From: Arthrobacter sp. efr-133-R2A-120
GTDB taxonomy: Bacteria > Actinomycetota > Actinomycetes > Actinomycetales > Micrococcaceae
Direction: 5' to 3'
Length of the DNA stretch: 64,000 nt
Assembly (NCBI RefSeq): GCF_030209835.1
Contig: NZ_JARVRF010000019.1
Coordinates: 81,171-145,170, forward strand
The notes beneath the pieces are model-generated. The model did no database searches. It saw nothing but the letters and a program-made list of their open reading frames with translations, and was not told the origin of the DNA. Below are positions 1 to 10,185 of this stretch, in pieces. Position 1 is the first letter of the stretch. Every line of letters starts with the position of its first letter. Both the position numbers and the translations under genes were made by a program.

Positions 1-1379
1 AGACGGCGGGCAGCGGCGAAAGGATCTCCGGGGCGCTCCATCAAGTTGAGCAGCATTGCATGCGTCACGGTGAAACTCGAGGTCAACGGGTCCGGCACGG
101 ACTCCACCAAACGGGTGAAAGTGGGCTGCCCCCAGGAGACGAAGCCTTCCGGCGGCTTCTTCCGCACCACTTGCCGCAGTTTCTTCTGGTCGTCGCCGAA
201 CTTTGCGGTGGCTTTTGCCATCGCCTTCGCGTTCTCCACCACGTGTTCGGGAGCCTGCACCACTACCGTTCCGGCAGTGTCATAGCCCGCGCGGCCCGCG
301 CGGCCGGCGATCTGGTGGAACTCCCGGGAGTTCAACAGGCGGGTGCGAACGCCGTCGTACTTGCTGAGCGCCGTCAGGAGGACTGTGCGGATGGGAACGT
401 TGATCCCGACGCCGAGCGTGTCGGTCCCGCAGATGACCTTCAGGAGCCCTGCCTGTGCCAATTGCTCCACGAGGCGGCGGTACTTCGGCAGCATGCCTGC
501 GTGATGGACTCCGATGCCATGGCGGACCAGCCGGTTCAGGGTCTTGCTGAAGCCGGCGGCGAACCGGAAACCGGCAATCAGCTCGGCGATCTTGTCCTTT
601 TCCTCGCGGGTGCACATGTTGACGCTCATGAGGTTCTGGGCACGCTCGATGGCCTCGACCTGGCTGAAATGCACTACGTACACGGGAACCTGCTTGGTGC
701 TCAGCAGTTCCTCGAGGGTTTCGTGGACCGGCGTTTCCTGGAAGTAATAATGCAGCGGGATGGGCCGTTCGGCCGAACTGACGGTGGTCGTGGACCGTCC
801 GGTGAGTTCGCTCAGGCCGGTCTCGAAGCGGCTGACGTCTCCCAGGGTGGCCGACATCAGCAGGAACTGGGCCTGGGGGAGTTCCAGGAGCGGCACCTGC
901 CACGCCCAACCGCGCTGGGGATCGGAGTAGAAGTGGAATTCGTCCATGATGACAGTGCCGAGCTCGGCTTCCTTGCCTTCGCGCAAAGCGATGTTGGCGA
1001 GGATTTCGGCGGTGCAGCAGATGATCGGGGCGTCCTGGTTGACTCCTGAATCACCCGTGATCATGCCGACGTTCTCGGCTCCGAAAATGTCGCAGAGCGC
1101 GAAGAACTTTTCGGAGACCAAGGCCTTGATGGGGGCCGTGTAGTAGCTGCGCAAACCCCGGGACATCGCCTCGAAGTGCGCGGCGATCGCCACCAGCGAT
1201 TTCCCGGAACCGGTGGGGGTAGCGAGGATGACATTGGAGCCGGACGCGAGTTCCATGATGGCCTCGTCCTGGGCTGGATAGAGCTGAAGCCCGCGGCTCT
1301 CCGTCCATTCGACGAAGCGGGTATAGATTTCGTCCGGGTCAACGGATCCGTCGCCGGGGAGCTGCTCAAGAAGTTTCAT
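1..1379 (-). CDS. DExH-box helicase, C-terminal part missing (gene runs off the left edge)
   Basis: Reading the minus strand from an ATG at 1379 gives an uninterrupted 459-codon frame that leaves the window, so only the N-terminal part is present. Helicase superfamily 2 motifs appear in order: ATPTGSGKS (Walker A, about residues 53-61), DEFHFYSD (DExH Walker B, about 144), SAT (motif III), TDTLGVGIN, and [10 protein letters not shown] (motif VI). This is the arrangement of the Ski2/Lhr-like DEAD/DEAH helicases that actinobacteria annotate as DUF3516-type helicases. The substrate (RNA or DNA) cannot be read from the sequence. It is divergent from the methyltransferase at 1437, with a short shared promoter gap. 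The helicase call is secure; the subfamily is inferred. Confidence 0.9.
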   Translation of the reverse strand, partial: MKLLEQLPGDGSVDPDEIYTRFVEWTESRGLQLYPAQDEAIMELASGSNVILATPTGSGKSLVAIAAHFEAMSRGLRSYYTAPIKALVSEKFFALCDIFGAENVGMITGDSGVNQDAPIICCTAEILANIALREGKEAELGTVIMDEFHFYSDPQRGWAWQVPLLELPQAQFLLMSATLGDVSRFETGLSELTGRSTTTVSSAERPIPLHYYFQETPVHETLEELLSTKQVPVYVVHFSQVEAIERAQNLMSVNMCTREEKDKIAELIAGFRFAAGFSKTLNRLVRHGIGVHHAGMLPKYRRLVEQLAQAGLLKVICGTDTLGVGINVPIRTVLLTALSKYDGVRTRLLNSREFHQIAGRAGRAGYDTAGTVVVQAPEHVVENAKAMAKATAKFGDDQKKLRQVVRKKPPEGFVSWGQPTFTRLVESVPDPLTSSFTVTHAMLLNLMERPGDPFAAARR

Positions 1380-1436
1380 TGCCTTCCAGCTTAGTGTGGG
1401 TGGAGCAGACCACGGAGACCGACGATGGAGGATGCA

Positions 1437-2216
1437 GTGAAGTGGGATCCAGCCAAGTACATCGAGTTCGGCAATCACCGCGACCGGCCGTTTTTTGACC
1501 TGACCTCAAGGATCTTGGCGGAGGATCCGCGGCACGTCGTGGATCTGGGCTGCGGCCCGGGAAACTTGACGGCGACCCTCGCGACGCGATGGCCAGGTGC
1601 CGCCGTCGTCGGGCTGGATTACTCCGCCGAAATGCTGGCGAGGGCCCAAGTCCTCGCTGCCGCGCAACCGGGCCTTTCGTTCGTCCATGCCGACATTGCG
1701 GAGTGGGCACCGGAAGCGGACACCGACGTCGTGGTCAGCAACGCGGCGCTCCAATGGGTGCCAGGGCACTTGACGATGCTCGCCGCTTGGCTGGAAGCGC
1801 TGAAACCGGGCGCATGGTTTGCGCTCCAGGTCCCCGGAAACTTCGGCGCGCCTTCCCACGTGCTCATGCGCGAGCTGGCCGCTTCGCCGGAATGGTCCGG
1901 AAGGCTCTCCGGTGTGCTCCGCCACGACGATGCCGTCGGGGAGCCGGCCGACTACCTGCGGATCATGCTCGACGCCGGATGCGACGCCGACGCGTGGGAA
2001 ACCACCTACCAGCAACTACTGCCGGGAGCCGATCCTGTACTGGAGTGGGTGCGGGGGACCGGCCTGCGCCCGGTGCTCGCCGCCCTTCCCGAAGACGAAG
2101 CGCGCACCTTCGAAAACCAATACGCAGCCGTGCTCCGCGAGGCCTATCCACGGGACCGGCACGGGACCGTGTTTGCCTTCCGCCGGATTTTTGCCGTGGC
2201 GCAAAAGCGGGGCTGA
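1437..2216 (+). CDS. tam: trans-aconitate 2-methyltransferase
   Basis: SAM-dependent class I methyltransferase that methylates trans-aconitate, a spontaneous by-product that inhibits aconitase. The protein opens with [19 protein letters not shown], the typical Tam N-terminus, followed by the SAM-binding motif [12 protein letters not shown] (about residues 33-44) and an acidic strand-2 end (GLDYSAEML). About 259 residues, the normal family length. I place the start at GTG 1437 because GGAGG (1427-1431) sits 5 nt upstream. An in-frame ATG at 1425 would add four residues but has a weaker ribosome site. A TAGTGT hexamer at 1392-1397 could be its -10. It stands alone, divergent from the helicase. 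Confidence 0.88.
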   Translation: MKWDPAKYIEFGNHRDRPFFDLTSRILAEDPRHVVDLGCGPGNLTATLATRWPGAAVVGLDYSAEMLARAQVLAAAQPGLSFVHADIAEWAPEADTDVVVSNAALQWVPGHLTMLAAWLEALKPGAWFALQVPGNFGAPSHVLMRELAASPEWSGRLSGVLRHDDAVGEPADYLRIMLDAGCDADAWETTYQQLLPGADPVLEWVRGTGLRPVLAALPEDEARTFENQYAAVLREAYPRDRHGTVFAFRRIFAVAQKRG

Positions 2217-2354
2217 TCGGGCCCAGCTCCACACGCCTCCGGAAGTGCCGCCATTACAAGGTTTCGCACTGTGATCTGAACTACAATGGCAACGCGATCG
2301 CGGGGCGGCATCGTGTGGAATCCGCTGCTCCGGAGGCCAACGATTGGAGGCAGT

Positions 2355-4100
2355 GTGCTGGCATCCTTGCTGTTGCAGCGCTTGGCCCCCTACAAGTCCC
2401 ACGTGCTGGCCATTGTTCTCCTGCAGCTGGTCCAGACCGGCGCCACACTCCTCCTGCCCACCCTCAACGCCAAGATCGTTGACGATGGCCTCGTCGCCGG
2501 AAACAGCGAGGTGATCCTGCGCTTGGGCGCTTGGATGCTGGTTCTCACGGTCGTCCAGGTGCTTGCCGCCGTGCTGGCCGGTTACCTTGGAGCGATTGTC
2601 GCCATGAAGATCGGCCGCGGGCTGCGGCAGGACCTCTTCGACAAGATTCACTCCCTGCCCGACCAGGACGTCGCGGCCTTCGGACCGGCCAGCCTCGTGG
2701 TCAGGACCACCAATGACGTCCTGCAACTGCAGAACATCACTGTGCTTGTTTTCAGCATGCTCGTGGCAGCACCCGTCATGGGCATCGGCGGCGTGATCCT
2801 GGCAGTCGAACAGGACGTTGCCCTGTCCTGGATCGTTTTCGCCATCGTTCCCGTGTTGCTGGTCATCATGCTGTTGATTGTCCGCAAGCTCGTCCCGCTG
2901 TATCGCGAGGGCCAAGGCTTGGTGGACCGGATCAACGGCGTGCTCCGAGAACAGATCCTGGGGACCGCGGTCATCCGCGCTTTCGTCCGCCAGCCGTTCG
3001 AGATGAAACGGTTCGAGGCCGCCAACGACGCCCTGACAAAGAACAACCTCCGTTCTGCCCGGATAGTCGCGGCCATGCTTCCGCTCGTCATGACCGTGGT
3101 CAATCTCTCTTCCGCCGGCGTGGTCTGGCTCGGCGGCCATCGCATTATTGCCGGAGACATGCAGTTGGGTGCGCTGACTGCATTCATCGCGTACATCATG
3201 CAGATCCTCCTGGCGATCATGATGGCAATGTACGTGTTGAGCACTGCGCCCCGCGCGGCTGTCAGCGCCGAACGCGTCACCGAGGTGCTCAAGACGGAAT
3301 CTGAAACGGTCCTGCCGGGAAACACAGCCGATGGGATGGCTGCAGGCACCTCGCAGGCGGAGGGCCTGCGCTTCGACAATGTCGTTTTCGCCTACCCGGG
3401 GGCCGAAACGCCCGTGTTGGAAAACATCACCTTCCATGCGGCCCCGGGAACCACGACGGCGGTCATCGGCTCCACGGGAAGCGGCAAGTCGACCATCGTC
3501 AGCCTTGTGCCAAGACTGCTTGAGGCGACCAGCGGCAGCATCTCGCTCGATGGACGGGACATCGCTGGCGTTCCCCTCGGTGCCTTGCGCGACCAGCTCG
3601 GCGTCGTGCCCCAGGAGACCTGGCTGTTCCGCGGAACCATCGCCGAGAACCTGCGGATTTCACTACCGTCCGCGACAGATTCGCAATTGTGGCATGCCCT
3701 TGAGGCGGCCCAGGCAGCGGATTTCGTCAACGAGTTGCCGCAAGGACTGGAAACCACGTTGTCCCAAGGCGGTGCCGGTCTCTCCGGCGGTCAGCGACAG
3801 CGCCTATGCATAGCCCGCGCAATCCTGCGCCCCGCATCTGTCTACCTCTTTGACGACAGCTTCTCGGCGCTGGACACAGTGACGGAAGCAAAGCTCCGTG
3901 CAGCGCTTGAACCGGAACTCCGCGGGGCAACCGTCATCATCGTCGCCCAGCGCGTCAACACCGTAGTGTCGGCGGACCAGATACTGCTCATCGACGAGGG
4001 CCGCCTGGTGGCAAAGGGAACCCACGACGAACTTCTTGAGTCCTCGGAGACCTACCGGGAAATCGTGGCGTCCCAGCTGGAAACGGAAGAAGCCGCATGA
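2355..4100 (+). CDS. ABC exporter half-transporter (permease-ATPase fusion), subunit 1
   Basis: An N-terminal six-helix exporter domain (about residues 1-320) precedes an ATPase domain with Walker A GSTGSGKST (about 372), signature LSGGQRQR (about 476) and Walker B FDDSFSALD (about 498). The catalytic glutamate after Walker B is replaced by Asp, as in the degenerate half of heterodimeric multidrug exporters, while the signature is canonical. The partner at 4097 has the opposite pattern, so the two should form one asymmetric exporter. I prefer GTG 2355 because GGAGG lies just before it. An ATG at 2286 would add 23 residues without a ribosome site. The stop overlaps the next start by 4 nt (ATGA). 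The substrate is unknown. Confidence 0.88.
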   Translation: MLASLLLQRLAPYKSHVLAIVLLQLVQTGATLLLPTLNAKIVDDGLVAGNSEVILRLGAWMLVLTVVQVLAAVLAGYLGAIVAMKIGRGLRQDLFDKIHSLPDQDVAAFGPASLVVRTTNDVLQLQNITVLVFSMLVAAPVMGIGGVILAVEQDVALSWIVFAIVPVLLVIMLLIVRKLVPLYREGQGLVDRINGVLREQILGTAVIRAFVRQPFEMKRFEAANDALTKNNLRSARIVAAMLPLVMTVVNLSSAGVVWLGGHRIIAGDMQLGALTAFIAYIMQILLAIMMAMYVLSTAPRAAVSAERVTEVLKTESETVLPGNTADGMAAGTSQAEGLRFDNVVFAYPGAETPVLENITFHAAPGTTTAVIGSTGSGKSTIVSLVPRLLEATSGSISLDGRDIAGVPLGALRDQLGVVPQETWLFRGTIAENLRISLPSATDSQLWHALEAAQAADFVNELPQGLETTLSQGGAGLSGGQRQRLCIARAILRPASVYLFDDSFSALDTVTEAKLRAALEPELRGATVIIVAQRVNTVVSADQILLIDEGRLVAKGTHDELLESSETYREIVASQLETEEAA

Positions 4101-6001
4101 GCAGCGAAGGCGAGCAACTCGCCGCCACAGGGAAACCATCGCGCTCGCTCCTCCGCCTGGTTGGCTTGATGAAGCCCGCCCGCGGAGTCATGACGGCGGC
4201 GATCCTGTGCATCTGCGGCTTTGTCACGCTCAATGTCGCCGCCCCCAAAATACTCGGAGACGCCACCGACGTCATCGCGGCTGCCGTGTTCGGCGCGCAG
4301 TTCGACACTGGGCGCTTCGTCTTCCTGCTGCTCGTGGCCGCGGCCATGTACTGCGTCACTTCATTGCTCAGCTGGGCGCAGGGCCGCCTCAACGCCCTTG
4401 CCGTCCAGCGGCTCGCGTACGAGCTGCGGGAAGCCGTGGAAGCGAAACTGCACCGGCTTCCCGTCGCCTACTACGACGGCCGCTCCCGGGGCGACGTCCT
4501 GAGCCGTGCCACGAACGACCTCGACAACGTGTCGCAAACGCTCAACCAACTCCTTTCCCAGCTCTTGACCTCGACGTTGATGGTCATTGGTTCCCTCGGG
4601 ATGATGCTCCTTCTTTCGCCGCTCCTCGCCGTGGTGTCCCTCTTGGCTGTTCCGGTATCGGCCTTGGCATCGGTTATCGTGACCCGACGCTCGCAGAAAC
4701 ACTTCGTCCGGCAGTGGGAAGCCACGGGAGACGTGAACTCCCTCGTGGAGGAGACAGCCACAGGTCACGAGACCATCAAGCTTTTCAACGCCCAGTCTGC
4801 GATGGCGGTCCGCTTCGCTACCCACAACGACGGCCTGTACGCCGCCAGTTCCAAGGCACAGTTCGCTTCGGGGTTGCTGGTACCCCTCATGGCCTTCGTC
4901 TCGAACGCCAGCTATGTGGGAGTTGCGATTGTTGGTGCCCTGCAGTTCCTCGCGGGGGCGATGAGCATTGGCGGCATTCAAGCGTTCATCCAATTCAACA
5001 GGCTCTTCAGCCAGCCGCTGGGCCAGATCGGCGGAATGGCCCAGGTCCTGCAATCGTGCGCAGTTTCCGCCAGCCGGGTCTTCGAGCTGTTGGACGCCGC
5101 GGAATTGACGGGGGAACCGGCGGAACGGGACGCTGGTTCCCGCGCCGACGCCGGTTCGGGGCTTGAGGCAGGGCTTGATCTCCAGTCCGATTCCCCTGCG
5201 GGGAGGGTTGCCTTCGAACGCATCTCCTTCAGCTACCGGCCGGATGCGCCCCTGATCGAGGACCTGTCCTTCCACGTGGAACCGGGACAGACCGTTGCTA
5301 TTGTCGGGCACACCGGAGCGGGGAAGACCACGCTAGTCAGCCTGCTCATGCGTTTCCACGAACTCGGATCCGGAAGGATCACCATCGACGGCGTGGACAT
5401 CGCCGGCCTGGGACGTGACGCGCTCCGCCGGAATTTCGGCGTCGTTCTCCAGGATCCGTGGATTTTCACTGGCACCATCCGGGAGAACATTGAGTATGGA
5501 CTTCCGGGCGCCAGCGAAGCAGAGATCGTGGCCGCGGCCGAGGCAAGCCATGTTGACCACTTTGTCCGCTCGCTGCCCAACGGCTACTCAACCATGCTCA
5601 GCAACGGAGGCGAACCCCTCAGCCAGGGCCAGAGGCAATTGCTGAGCATCGCGCGCGCAAGGCTCTCGGGCCGCCCCATTCTGATCCTGGACGAGGCGAC
5701 AAGTTCGGTGGACACCCGCACGGAAGTCCTTATCCGCCAAGCGATGCACCGTCTGCGGAGCAACAAGACCTCATTCGTCATTGCGCACCGCTTGTCCACT
5801 ATCCGCGACGCTGATCTAATTCTCGTCATGGACCACGGACGGATCGTTGAACACGGCACCCATCATTCGCTGTTGGAGCGCGGCGGGCACTACGCCCGCT
5901 TGCACGAAGCACAGTATGCCGCCGGTGGCGGCGAACTCGCCGCGATGCCCGTGAGGTCCGCCAAGCATCGCGCCAGCCAAGGGGAGAGGGAAGCCTCATG
6001 A
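4097..6001 (+). CDS. ABC exporter half-transporter (permease-ATPase fusion), subunit 2
   Basis: 634-residue exporter half with an N-terminal transmembrane domain and an ATPase domain carrying Walker A GHTGAGKTT (about 404), signature LSQGQRQLLS (about 508) and Walker B ILDEATSSVD (about 530). It has the catalytic Glu that subunit 1 lacks, but its signature is the non-canonical LSQGQ. A linker of about 40 residues rich in Ala, Gly, Asp and Glu joins the two domains. Translationally coupled to both neighbours (4-nt overlaps on each side), so the two subunits and the regulator at 5998 should be one transcript. Probably a multidrug, lipid or peptide exporter; the substrate cannot be told. Confidence 0.88.
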   Translation: MSSEGEQLAATGKPSRSLLRLVGLMKPARGVMTAAILCICGFVTLNVAAPKILGDATDVIAAAVFGAQFDTGRFVFLLLVAAAMYCVTSLLSWAQGRLNALAVQRLAYELREAVEAKLHRLPVAYYDGRSRGDVLSRATNDLDNVSQTLNQLLSQLLTSTLMVIGSLGMMLLLSPLLAVVSLLAVPVSALASVIVTRRSQKHFVRQWEATGDVNSLVEETATGHETIKLFNAQSAMAVRFATHNDGLYAASSKAQFASGLLVPLMAFVSNASYVGVAIVGALQFLAGAMSIGGIQAFIQFNRLFSQPLGQIGGMAQVLQSCAVSASRVFELLDAAELTGEPAERDAGSRADAGSGLEAGLDLQSDSPAGRVAFERISFSYRPDAPLIEDLSFHVEPGQTVAIVGHTGAGKTTLVSLLMRFHELGSGRITIDGVDIAGLGRDALRRNFGVVLQDPWIFTGTIRENIEYGLPGASEAEIVAAAEASHVDHFVRSLPNGYSTMLSNGGEPLSQGQRQLLSIARARLSGRPILILDEATSSVDTRTEVLIRQAMHRLRSNKTSFVIAHRLSTIRDADLILVMDHGRIVEHGTHHSLLERGGHYARLHEAQYAAGGGELAAMPVRSAKHRASQGEREAS

Positions 6002-6375
6002 GCCCGCTCGGGTTTCCCGGTTCGTGGCGTCCCAATCAGTCCAGCACCGTCGCACTGTATGAACAGCTTCGGCTCCGGATTATCGAGTTGGCCGACGGCG
6101 GCACCCTGGCTGTCGGTACCAAACTTCCCGCGGTGCGCAGCCTGGCTGAACAGTTGGATGTCGCCCCCCACACAGTGGCCCGGGCCTACAAGGAACTTGA
6201 AGCTGCGGGAGTGGTTGCAACCCGTGGCCGCAACGGAACAGTCGTGTGTGCCCGGGATGACCGCTGGAGCGCATTGGCAGCGGTCGCCGCGAGTTACTCG
6301 GCGGCGGCCAAAGCGCAGGGCGCCAGTTTCGCGGAGGCTGTCCAGCTTCTGGCAGCCGCTTATGACGCCGATTGA
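5998..6375 (+). CDS. GntR-family transcriptional regulator, YtrA type
   Basis: 125 residues: a winged-helix GntR DNA-binding domain (about 18-85, with KLPAVRSLAEQLDVAPHTVA and AYKELEAAGVV) followed by only about 35 residues instead of a ligand-binding domain. Short GntR proteins of this kind (YtrA subfamily) usually sit in operons with ABC transporters and repress them. Here the ATG overlaps the stop of the exporter gene, so it is probably co-transcribed and autoregulatory. The inducer is unknown. Confidence 0.85.
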   Translation: MSPLGFPGSWRPNQSSTVALYEQLRLRIIELADGGTLAVGTKLPAVRSLAEQLDVAPHTVARAYKELEAAGVVATRGRNGTVVCARDDRWSALAAVAASYSAAAKAQGASFAEAVQLLAAAYDAD

Positions 6376-6411
6376 TACCCATCGGTAGGGTGTGGGAAGC
6401 CACATGGAAAT

Positions 6412-6427
6412 TCGAAGAAGTTTTCGA
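6412..6427. promoter_or_regulatory. SOS (LexA) box before uvrA
   Basis: TCGAAG-AAGT-TTTCGA matches the Gram-positive/actinobacterial LexA consensus TCGAAC-N4-GTTCGA at 10 of 12 half-site positions, with the two half-sites mutually symmetrical. It ends 1 nt before the candidate -10 (6429-6434), where LexA would block RNA polymerase. LexA control of uvrA is known in other bacteria; here it is inferred from the site. Confidence 0.65.
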
Positions 6428-6428
6428 T

Positions 6429-6434
6429 TAGCAT
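6429..6434 (+). promoter_or_regulatory. -10 element of a leaderless uvrA promoter
   Basis: TAGCAT fits the actinobacterial TANNNT -10 and ends 6 nt before GTG 6441, so transcription would begin at or next to the start codon. There is no ribosome site before the GTG, which agrees with a leaderless mRNA. Confidence 0.5.
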
Positions 6435-6440
6435 TAGTGG

Positions 6441-9368
6441 GTGCCTAAAGCCGTAGCTGAAGTCCCCGCCGTCGAATCCTTCACAAGCGTTTCCGCGCAG
6501 CAACCTTCCACGCCCGTAAGACATGACCTGTCCCGGCTCGTGGTCAAGGGAGCGCGCGAACACAACCTCCGGAACGTCGATCTCGACCTTCCCCGTGACG
6601 CCATGATCGTTTTCACCGGTTTGTCGGGTTCAGGTAAGTCATCCTTGGCTTTCGACACCATCTTCGCCGAAGGCCAGCGCCGGTACGTGGAGTCATTGTC
6701 GGCCTATGCCCGCCAATTCCTGGGCCAAGTGGACAAGCCGGACGTGGATTTCATCGAGGGTCTTTCCCCGGCAGTCTCCATCGACCAGAAGTCCACCAGC
6801 AAGAACCCGCGCTCCACCGTGGGCACCATCACCGAGATCTACGACTACATGCGCCTTCTCTGGGCACGTGTCGGCCGGCCGCATTGTCCGGTGTGCCACG
6901 AGCCGATCACGCGCCAGACGCCGCAGCAGATTGTCGACCAGTTGCTGGAGCTCGAATCCGGCACCCGCTTCCAGATCCTCGCTCCCATGGTCCGTGGACG
7001 CAAGGGTGAATTCGTCGAGCTCTTCAAAGAACTCACTGCCAAGGGATACTCGCGTGCCCGGGTGGACGGTGACCTCGTCCAGCTGAGCGATCCGCCCAAG
7101 CTCGGCAAGCAATTCAAGCACTCCATTGAAGTGGTTGTGGACCGGTTGGTGGTCAAGGAAGGGATCAGCCAGAGGCTGACCGACTCGATCGAAACCGCGC
7201 TCGGACTCGCGGAAGGACGCGTACTTGCCGAGTTCGTGGACCTCGACGCCGAAGACCCCGCCCGGATCCGGGCCTTCTCCGAACACCTTGCCTGCCCCAA
7301 TGAGCACCCGCTGGCCATCGACGAAATCGAGCCACGCTCCTTCTCCTTCAACAACCCCTTCGGCGCATGTGCCGCGTGCAGCGGTATCGGCACCAAGCTC
7401 GAGGTCGACGAAGAATTGGTGGTCCCCAACCCGGAACTTTCCTTGAACCAGGGGGCCATCGCGCCCTGGTCGCTGGGCACGGCCACCACGGAATACTGGA
7501 ACCGGCTCCTGGAAGGCCTTGCCTTGGAGCTCGACTTCTCCATGGACACGGCGTGGGAGAAACTGCCGCAGGAAGTGCGGCAAACCGTGCTGCATGGCAA
7601 GGACCACAAGGTTGTCGTGCAGTACCGCAACAGGTTCGGCCGTGAGCGCAAGTACAGTACGGGCTTCGAGGGCGCCATCCAGTATGTTCACCGCAAGCAC
7701 GGTGAAACGGACTCCGATTGGGCGCGCGACCGCTACGAAGAGTACATGCGCCAGATTCCTTGCCCTGAATGCAATGGCGCCCGGCTCAACCCGGCATCGC
7801 TTTCCGTGCTGATCAACGGCAAGTCCATCGCTGAAGTAGCGGCCCTCCCGATGAGGGACTGCGCCGACTTCCTCGGCAGCCTCACGCTCACTGACCGCGA
7901 GGCCCAGATTGCCCATCAGGTCCTCAAGGAGATCCAGGCGCGCCTGACATTCCTCCTGGACGTCGGGCTCGAATACCTGAATCTCGAACGGCCGTCCGGG
8001 ACTCTGTCCGGTGGCGAAGCTCAGCGCATCCGGCTTGCCACCCAGATCGGCTCCGGCTTGGTGGGCGTGCTGTACGTCCTGGATGAGCCGTCCATCGGGT
8101 TGCACCAAAAAGACAACCGCCGCCTCATCGAAACGCTGACCAGGCTTCGGGACCTGGGCAATACGCTGATCGTGGTCGAACACGACGAAGACACCATCCA
8201 CGAGGCCGACTGGGTAGTGGATATCGGACCCGGCGCCGGCGAGCACGGCGGCCAGGTGGTTCACTCCGGTTCCTATAAGGAGCTTCTGGAAAACCGGAAC
8301 TCGCTGACTGGTGACTACTTGTCCGGGCGACGCAAGATCGACATCCCGGCGAAGCGGCGCAAGTATGACAAGAAGCGCGAGCTCAAGGTCATCGGCGCAC
8401 GCGAAAACAACCTGAACAACGTTGACGCGACCTTCCCGCTGGGCCTCTTCACGGCAGTCACGGGCGTCAGCGGTTCAGGGAAGTCCACCCTGGTGAACGA
8501 GATCCTTTACAAGGTTCTTGCCAACAAACTCAACGGAGCAAAGCAAGTTGCCGGCCGGCATCGTTCCGTGGCAGGCCTCGAGCACCTCGACAAGGTGGTC
8601 CACGTGGACCAGAGTCCCATCGGGCGGACCCCGCGTTCCAACCCCGCCACGTACACCGGCGTGTTCGACAACATCCGGAAGCTTTTCGCGGAAACCACCG
8701 AAGCCAAGGTCCGCGGATACCAGCCCGGACGCTTCTCCTTCAACGTCAAGGGCGGCCGCTGCGAGGCGTGCTCCGGTGACGGCACCCTGAAGATCGAGAT
8801 GAACTTCCTGCCGGACGTATATGTTCCCTGCGAGGTTTGCCACGGTGCCAGGTACAACCGGGAGACCCTGGAAGTCCATTACAAGGGCAAGACCATCGCG
8901 GACGTCCTCAACATGCCCATCGAGGAGGGTGCCGAGTTCTTTGCCGCCTTCACCCCCATCGCCCGGCATTTGAACACCCTCGTCGACGTCGGTCTCGGCT
9001 ATGTCCGGCTCGGACAGCCCGCCACCACGCTTTCAGGTGGCGAGGCGCAGCGCGTGAAGCTGGCGTCGGAACTGCAGAAGCGTTCGAATGGCCGGAGCGT
9101 ATACGTCTTGGACGAGCCCACCACGGGCCTCCATTTCGAGGACATCCGCAAATTGCTCATGGTGCTCCAGGGCCTCGTGGACAAGGGCAACACGGTCATC
9201 ACCATTGAACACAACCTCGACGTCATCAAATCCGCCGACTGGATCGTGGACCTTGGCCCCAATGGCGGTTCGGGCGGCGGGCGCATCGTGGCAACGGGCA
9301 CGCCCGAACAGGTTGCAAAGTCCACGGAAAGCCACACCGCTGCCTTCCTGGCGGAGATTCTCGGCTAG
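6441..9368 (+). CDS. uvrA: excinuclease ABC subunit A
   Basis: Damage-recognition ATPase of nucleotide excision repair, acting as a UvrA2-UvrB complex. 975 residues, full length. Two ABC ATPase modules: Walker [10 protein letters not shown] (about 60) and GVSGSGKST (about 675), with signatures [14 protein letters not shown] and [14 protein letters not shown]. Zinc-finger cysteines lie in CPVC (about 150), CPEC (about 441), CEACSGDGT (about 774) and CEVC (about 797). Start is GTG 6441, chosen because a -10 lies just upstream and an SOS-like box overlaps the promoter. uvrC follows at 10897; uvrB is not in the window. A hairpin at 9381-9422 follows the stop. Confidence 0.97.
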   Translation: MPKAVAEVPAVESFTSVSAQQPSTPVRHDLSRLVVKGAREHNLRNVDLDLPRDAMIVFTGLSGSGKSSLAFDTIFAEGQRRYVESLSAYARQFLGQVDKPDVDFIEGLSPAVSIDQKSTSKNPRSTVGTITEIYDYMRLLWARVGRPHCPVCHEPITRQTPQQIVDQLLELESGTRFQILAPMVRGRKGEFVELFKELTAKGYSRARVDGDLVQLSDPPKLGKQFKHSIEVVVDRLVVKEGISQRLTDSIETALGLAEGRVLAEFVDLDAEDPARIRAFSEHLACPNEHPLAIDEIEPRSFSFNNPFGACAACSGIGTKLEVDEELVVPNPELSLNQGAIAPWSLGTATTEYWNRLLEGLALELDFSMDTAWEKLPQEVRQTVLHGKDHKVVVQYRNRFGRERKYSTGFEGAIQYVHRKHGETDSDWARDRYEEYMRQIPCPECNGARLNPASLSVLINGKSIAEVAALPMRDCADFLGSLTLTDREAQIAHQVLKEIQARLTFLLDVGLEYLNLERPSGTLSGGEAQRIRLATQIGSGLVGVLYVLDEPSIGLHQKDNRRLIETLTRLRDLGNTLIVVEHDEDTIHEADWVVDIGPGAGEHGGQVVHSGSYKELLENRNSLTGDYLSGRRKIDIPAKRRKYDKKRELKVIGARENNLNNVDATFPLGLFTAVTGVSGSGKSTLVNEILYKVLANKLNGAKQVAGRHRSVAGLEHLDKVVHVDQSPIGRTPRSNPATYTGVFDNIRKLFAETTEAKVRGYQPGRFSFNVKGGRCEACSGDGTLKIEMNFLPDVYVPCEVCHGARYNRETLEVHYKGKTIADVLNMPIEEGAEFFAAFTPIARHLNTLVDVGLGYVRLGQPATTLSGGEAQRVKLASELQKRSNGRSVYVLDEPTTGLHFEDIRKLLMVLQGLVDKGNTVITIEHNLDVIKSADWIVDLGPNGGSGGGRIVATGTPEQVAKSTESHTAAFLAEILG

Positions 9369-9380
9369 TCCTGCGGGAAC

Positions 9381-9422
9381 GGCCGGGGAATATTTCGCTT
9401 GAAGCCGAAGTATTCCCTGGCC
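9381..9422 (+). terminator. hairpin after uvrA
   Basis: GGCCGGGGAATA (9381-9392) pairs with TATTCCCTGGCC (9411-9422), 12 bp with one G-T wobble, and TTCG/CGAA can pair inside the loop. No U-tract follows, so this is a likely but non-canonical terminator. Confidence 0.5.
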
Positions 9423-9468
9423 GGCATGTGAGTTTCAGGCATGCCTCAACTCGTGAGAAACTAACCCG

Positions 9469-10185
9469 GTGACTCAAACAATGGTGCCCGTAATCTTTGA
9501 TCTGGACGGCACCCTTGTCGATCCTGCAGGTGGCATAACCGGCGGCATCGCCGCGGCCCTGCGCGAAATGGGCCTCCGTGTCCCGGAACAAGCAGTGCTG
9601 GACTCCATGGTCGGGCCCAAGCTCAGCGACTCCCTGGAGCACATTGCCGGGGTTCCCGCGGCAAAAGTCGACGAAGTCATTGGCCTTTACCGTGGTTACT
9701 ACCGTTCTGTGGGAATCGGCCAAAGCCGGCTCTATCCCGGTATCCGTGAGCTCCTGGAGTTCTTCGCGGAGTCGCGGCGGCCGGTTGCCGTGGCCACCCA
9801 GAAACCCCAGGGCTTGGCGCACGTCGTGTTGGAGCACCACGGCATTGCCGATTTCTTTGCTTCCATTTGCGGTGCCTCGGACGACGAATCAATGGCGGCC
9901 AACACAGCTCCGGGCAAAGTGGCAATTGTTGGTGCGGCGCTGGCCACGTTGCGTTCCCAGCCCGCGGTGATGGTCGGGGACCGCCATCAGGATGTTGCCG
10001 GTGCGATGGCCAATGGCCTTGACTGCATCGGGGTCAGCTGGGGATTTGCGCCCGACGGCGAACTTCAGGAGGCAGGCGCCGTCGCCGTCGTGGACACCGC
10101 GGAGCAGCTGCTGAAGAAGATCGAAGAACTTGACGCTGTCCGCGCGGCGGCCCTGAGCGAGGTGCAGAACGATGGAAGCCTTTGA
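9469..10185 (+). CDS. HAD-superfamily hydrolase, phosphoglycolate-phosphatase-like
   Basis: 238-residue haloacid-dehalogenase phosphatase. The catalytic motif VIFDLDGTLVD (about residues 8-18) carries the nucleophile Asp and the acid/base Asp. Motif II is at ATQKPQGLA, and the metal-binding motif MVGDRHQDVAGA is near 170. The helical cap after motif I is of the Gph/PGMB type, which suits phosphoglycolate or another small phosphomonoester, but the substrate is not proven. GTG 9469 is used; ATG 9481 is a possible alternative. The last 14 nt overlap the acyltransferase gene, so the two are probably co-transcribed. Confidence 0.82.
   Translation: MTQTMVPVIFDLDGTLVDPAGGITGGIAAALREMGLRVPEQAVLDSMVGPKLSDSLEHIAGVPAAKVDEVIGLYRGYYRSVGIGQSRLYPGIRELLEFFAESRRPVAVATQKPQGLAHVVLEHHGIADFFASICGASDDESMAANTAPGKVAIVGAALATLRSQPAVMVGDRHQDVAGAMANGLDCIGVSWGFAPDGELQEAGAVAVVDTAEQLLKKIEELDAVRAAALSEVQNDGSL

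Noticed and set aside
60..1049. Long plus-strand open frame across the left end
   Set aside because: It mirrors the helicase gene on the minus strand, which has all superfamily 2 motifs in order; the plus frame has no recognisable domain.
2254..2287. TTACAA/TACAAT promoter before the first ABC exporter gene
   Set aside because: 22-nt spacing is outside the normal range; no activator site is seen to explain it.
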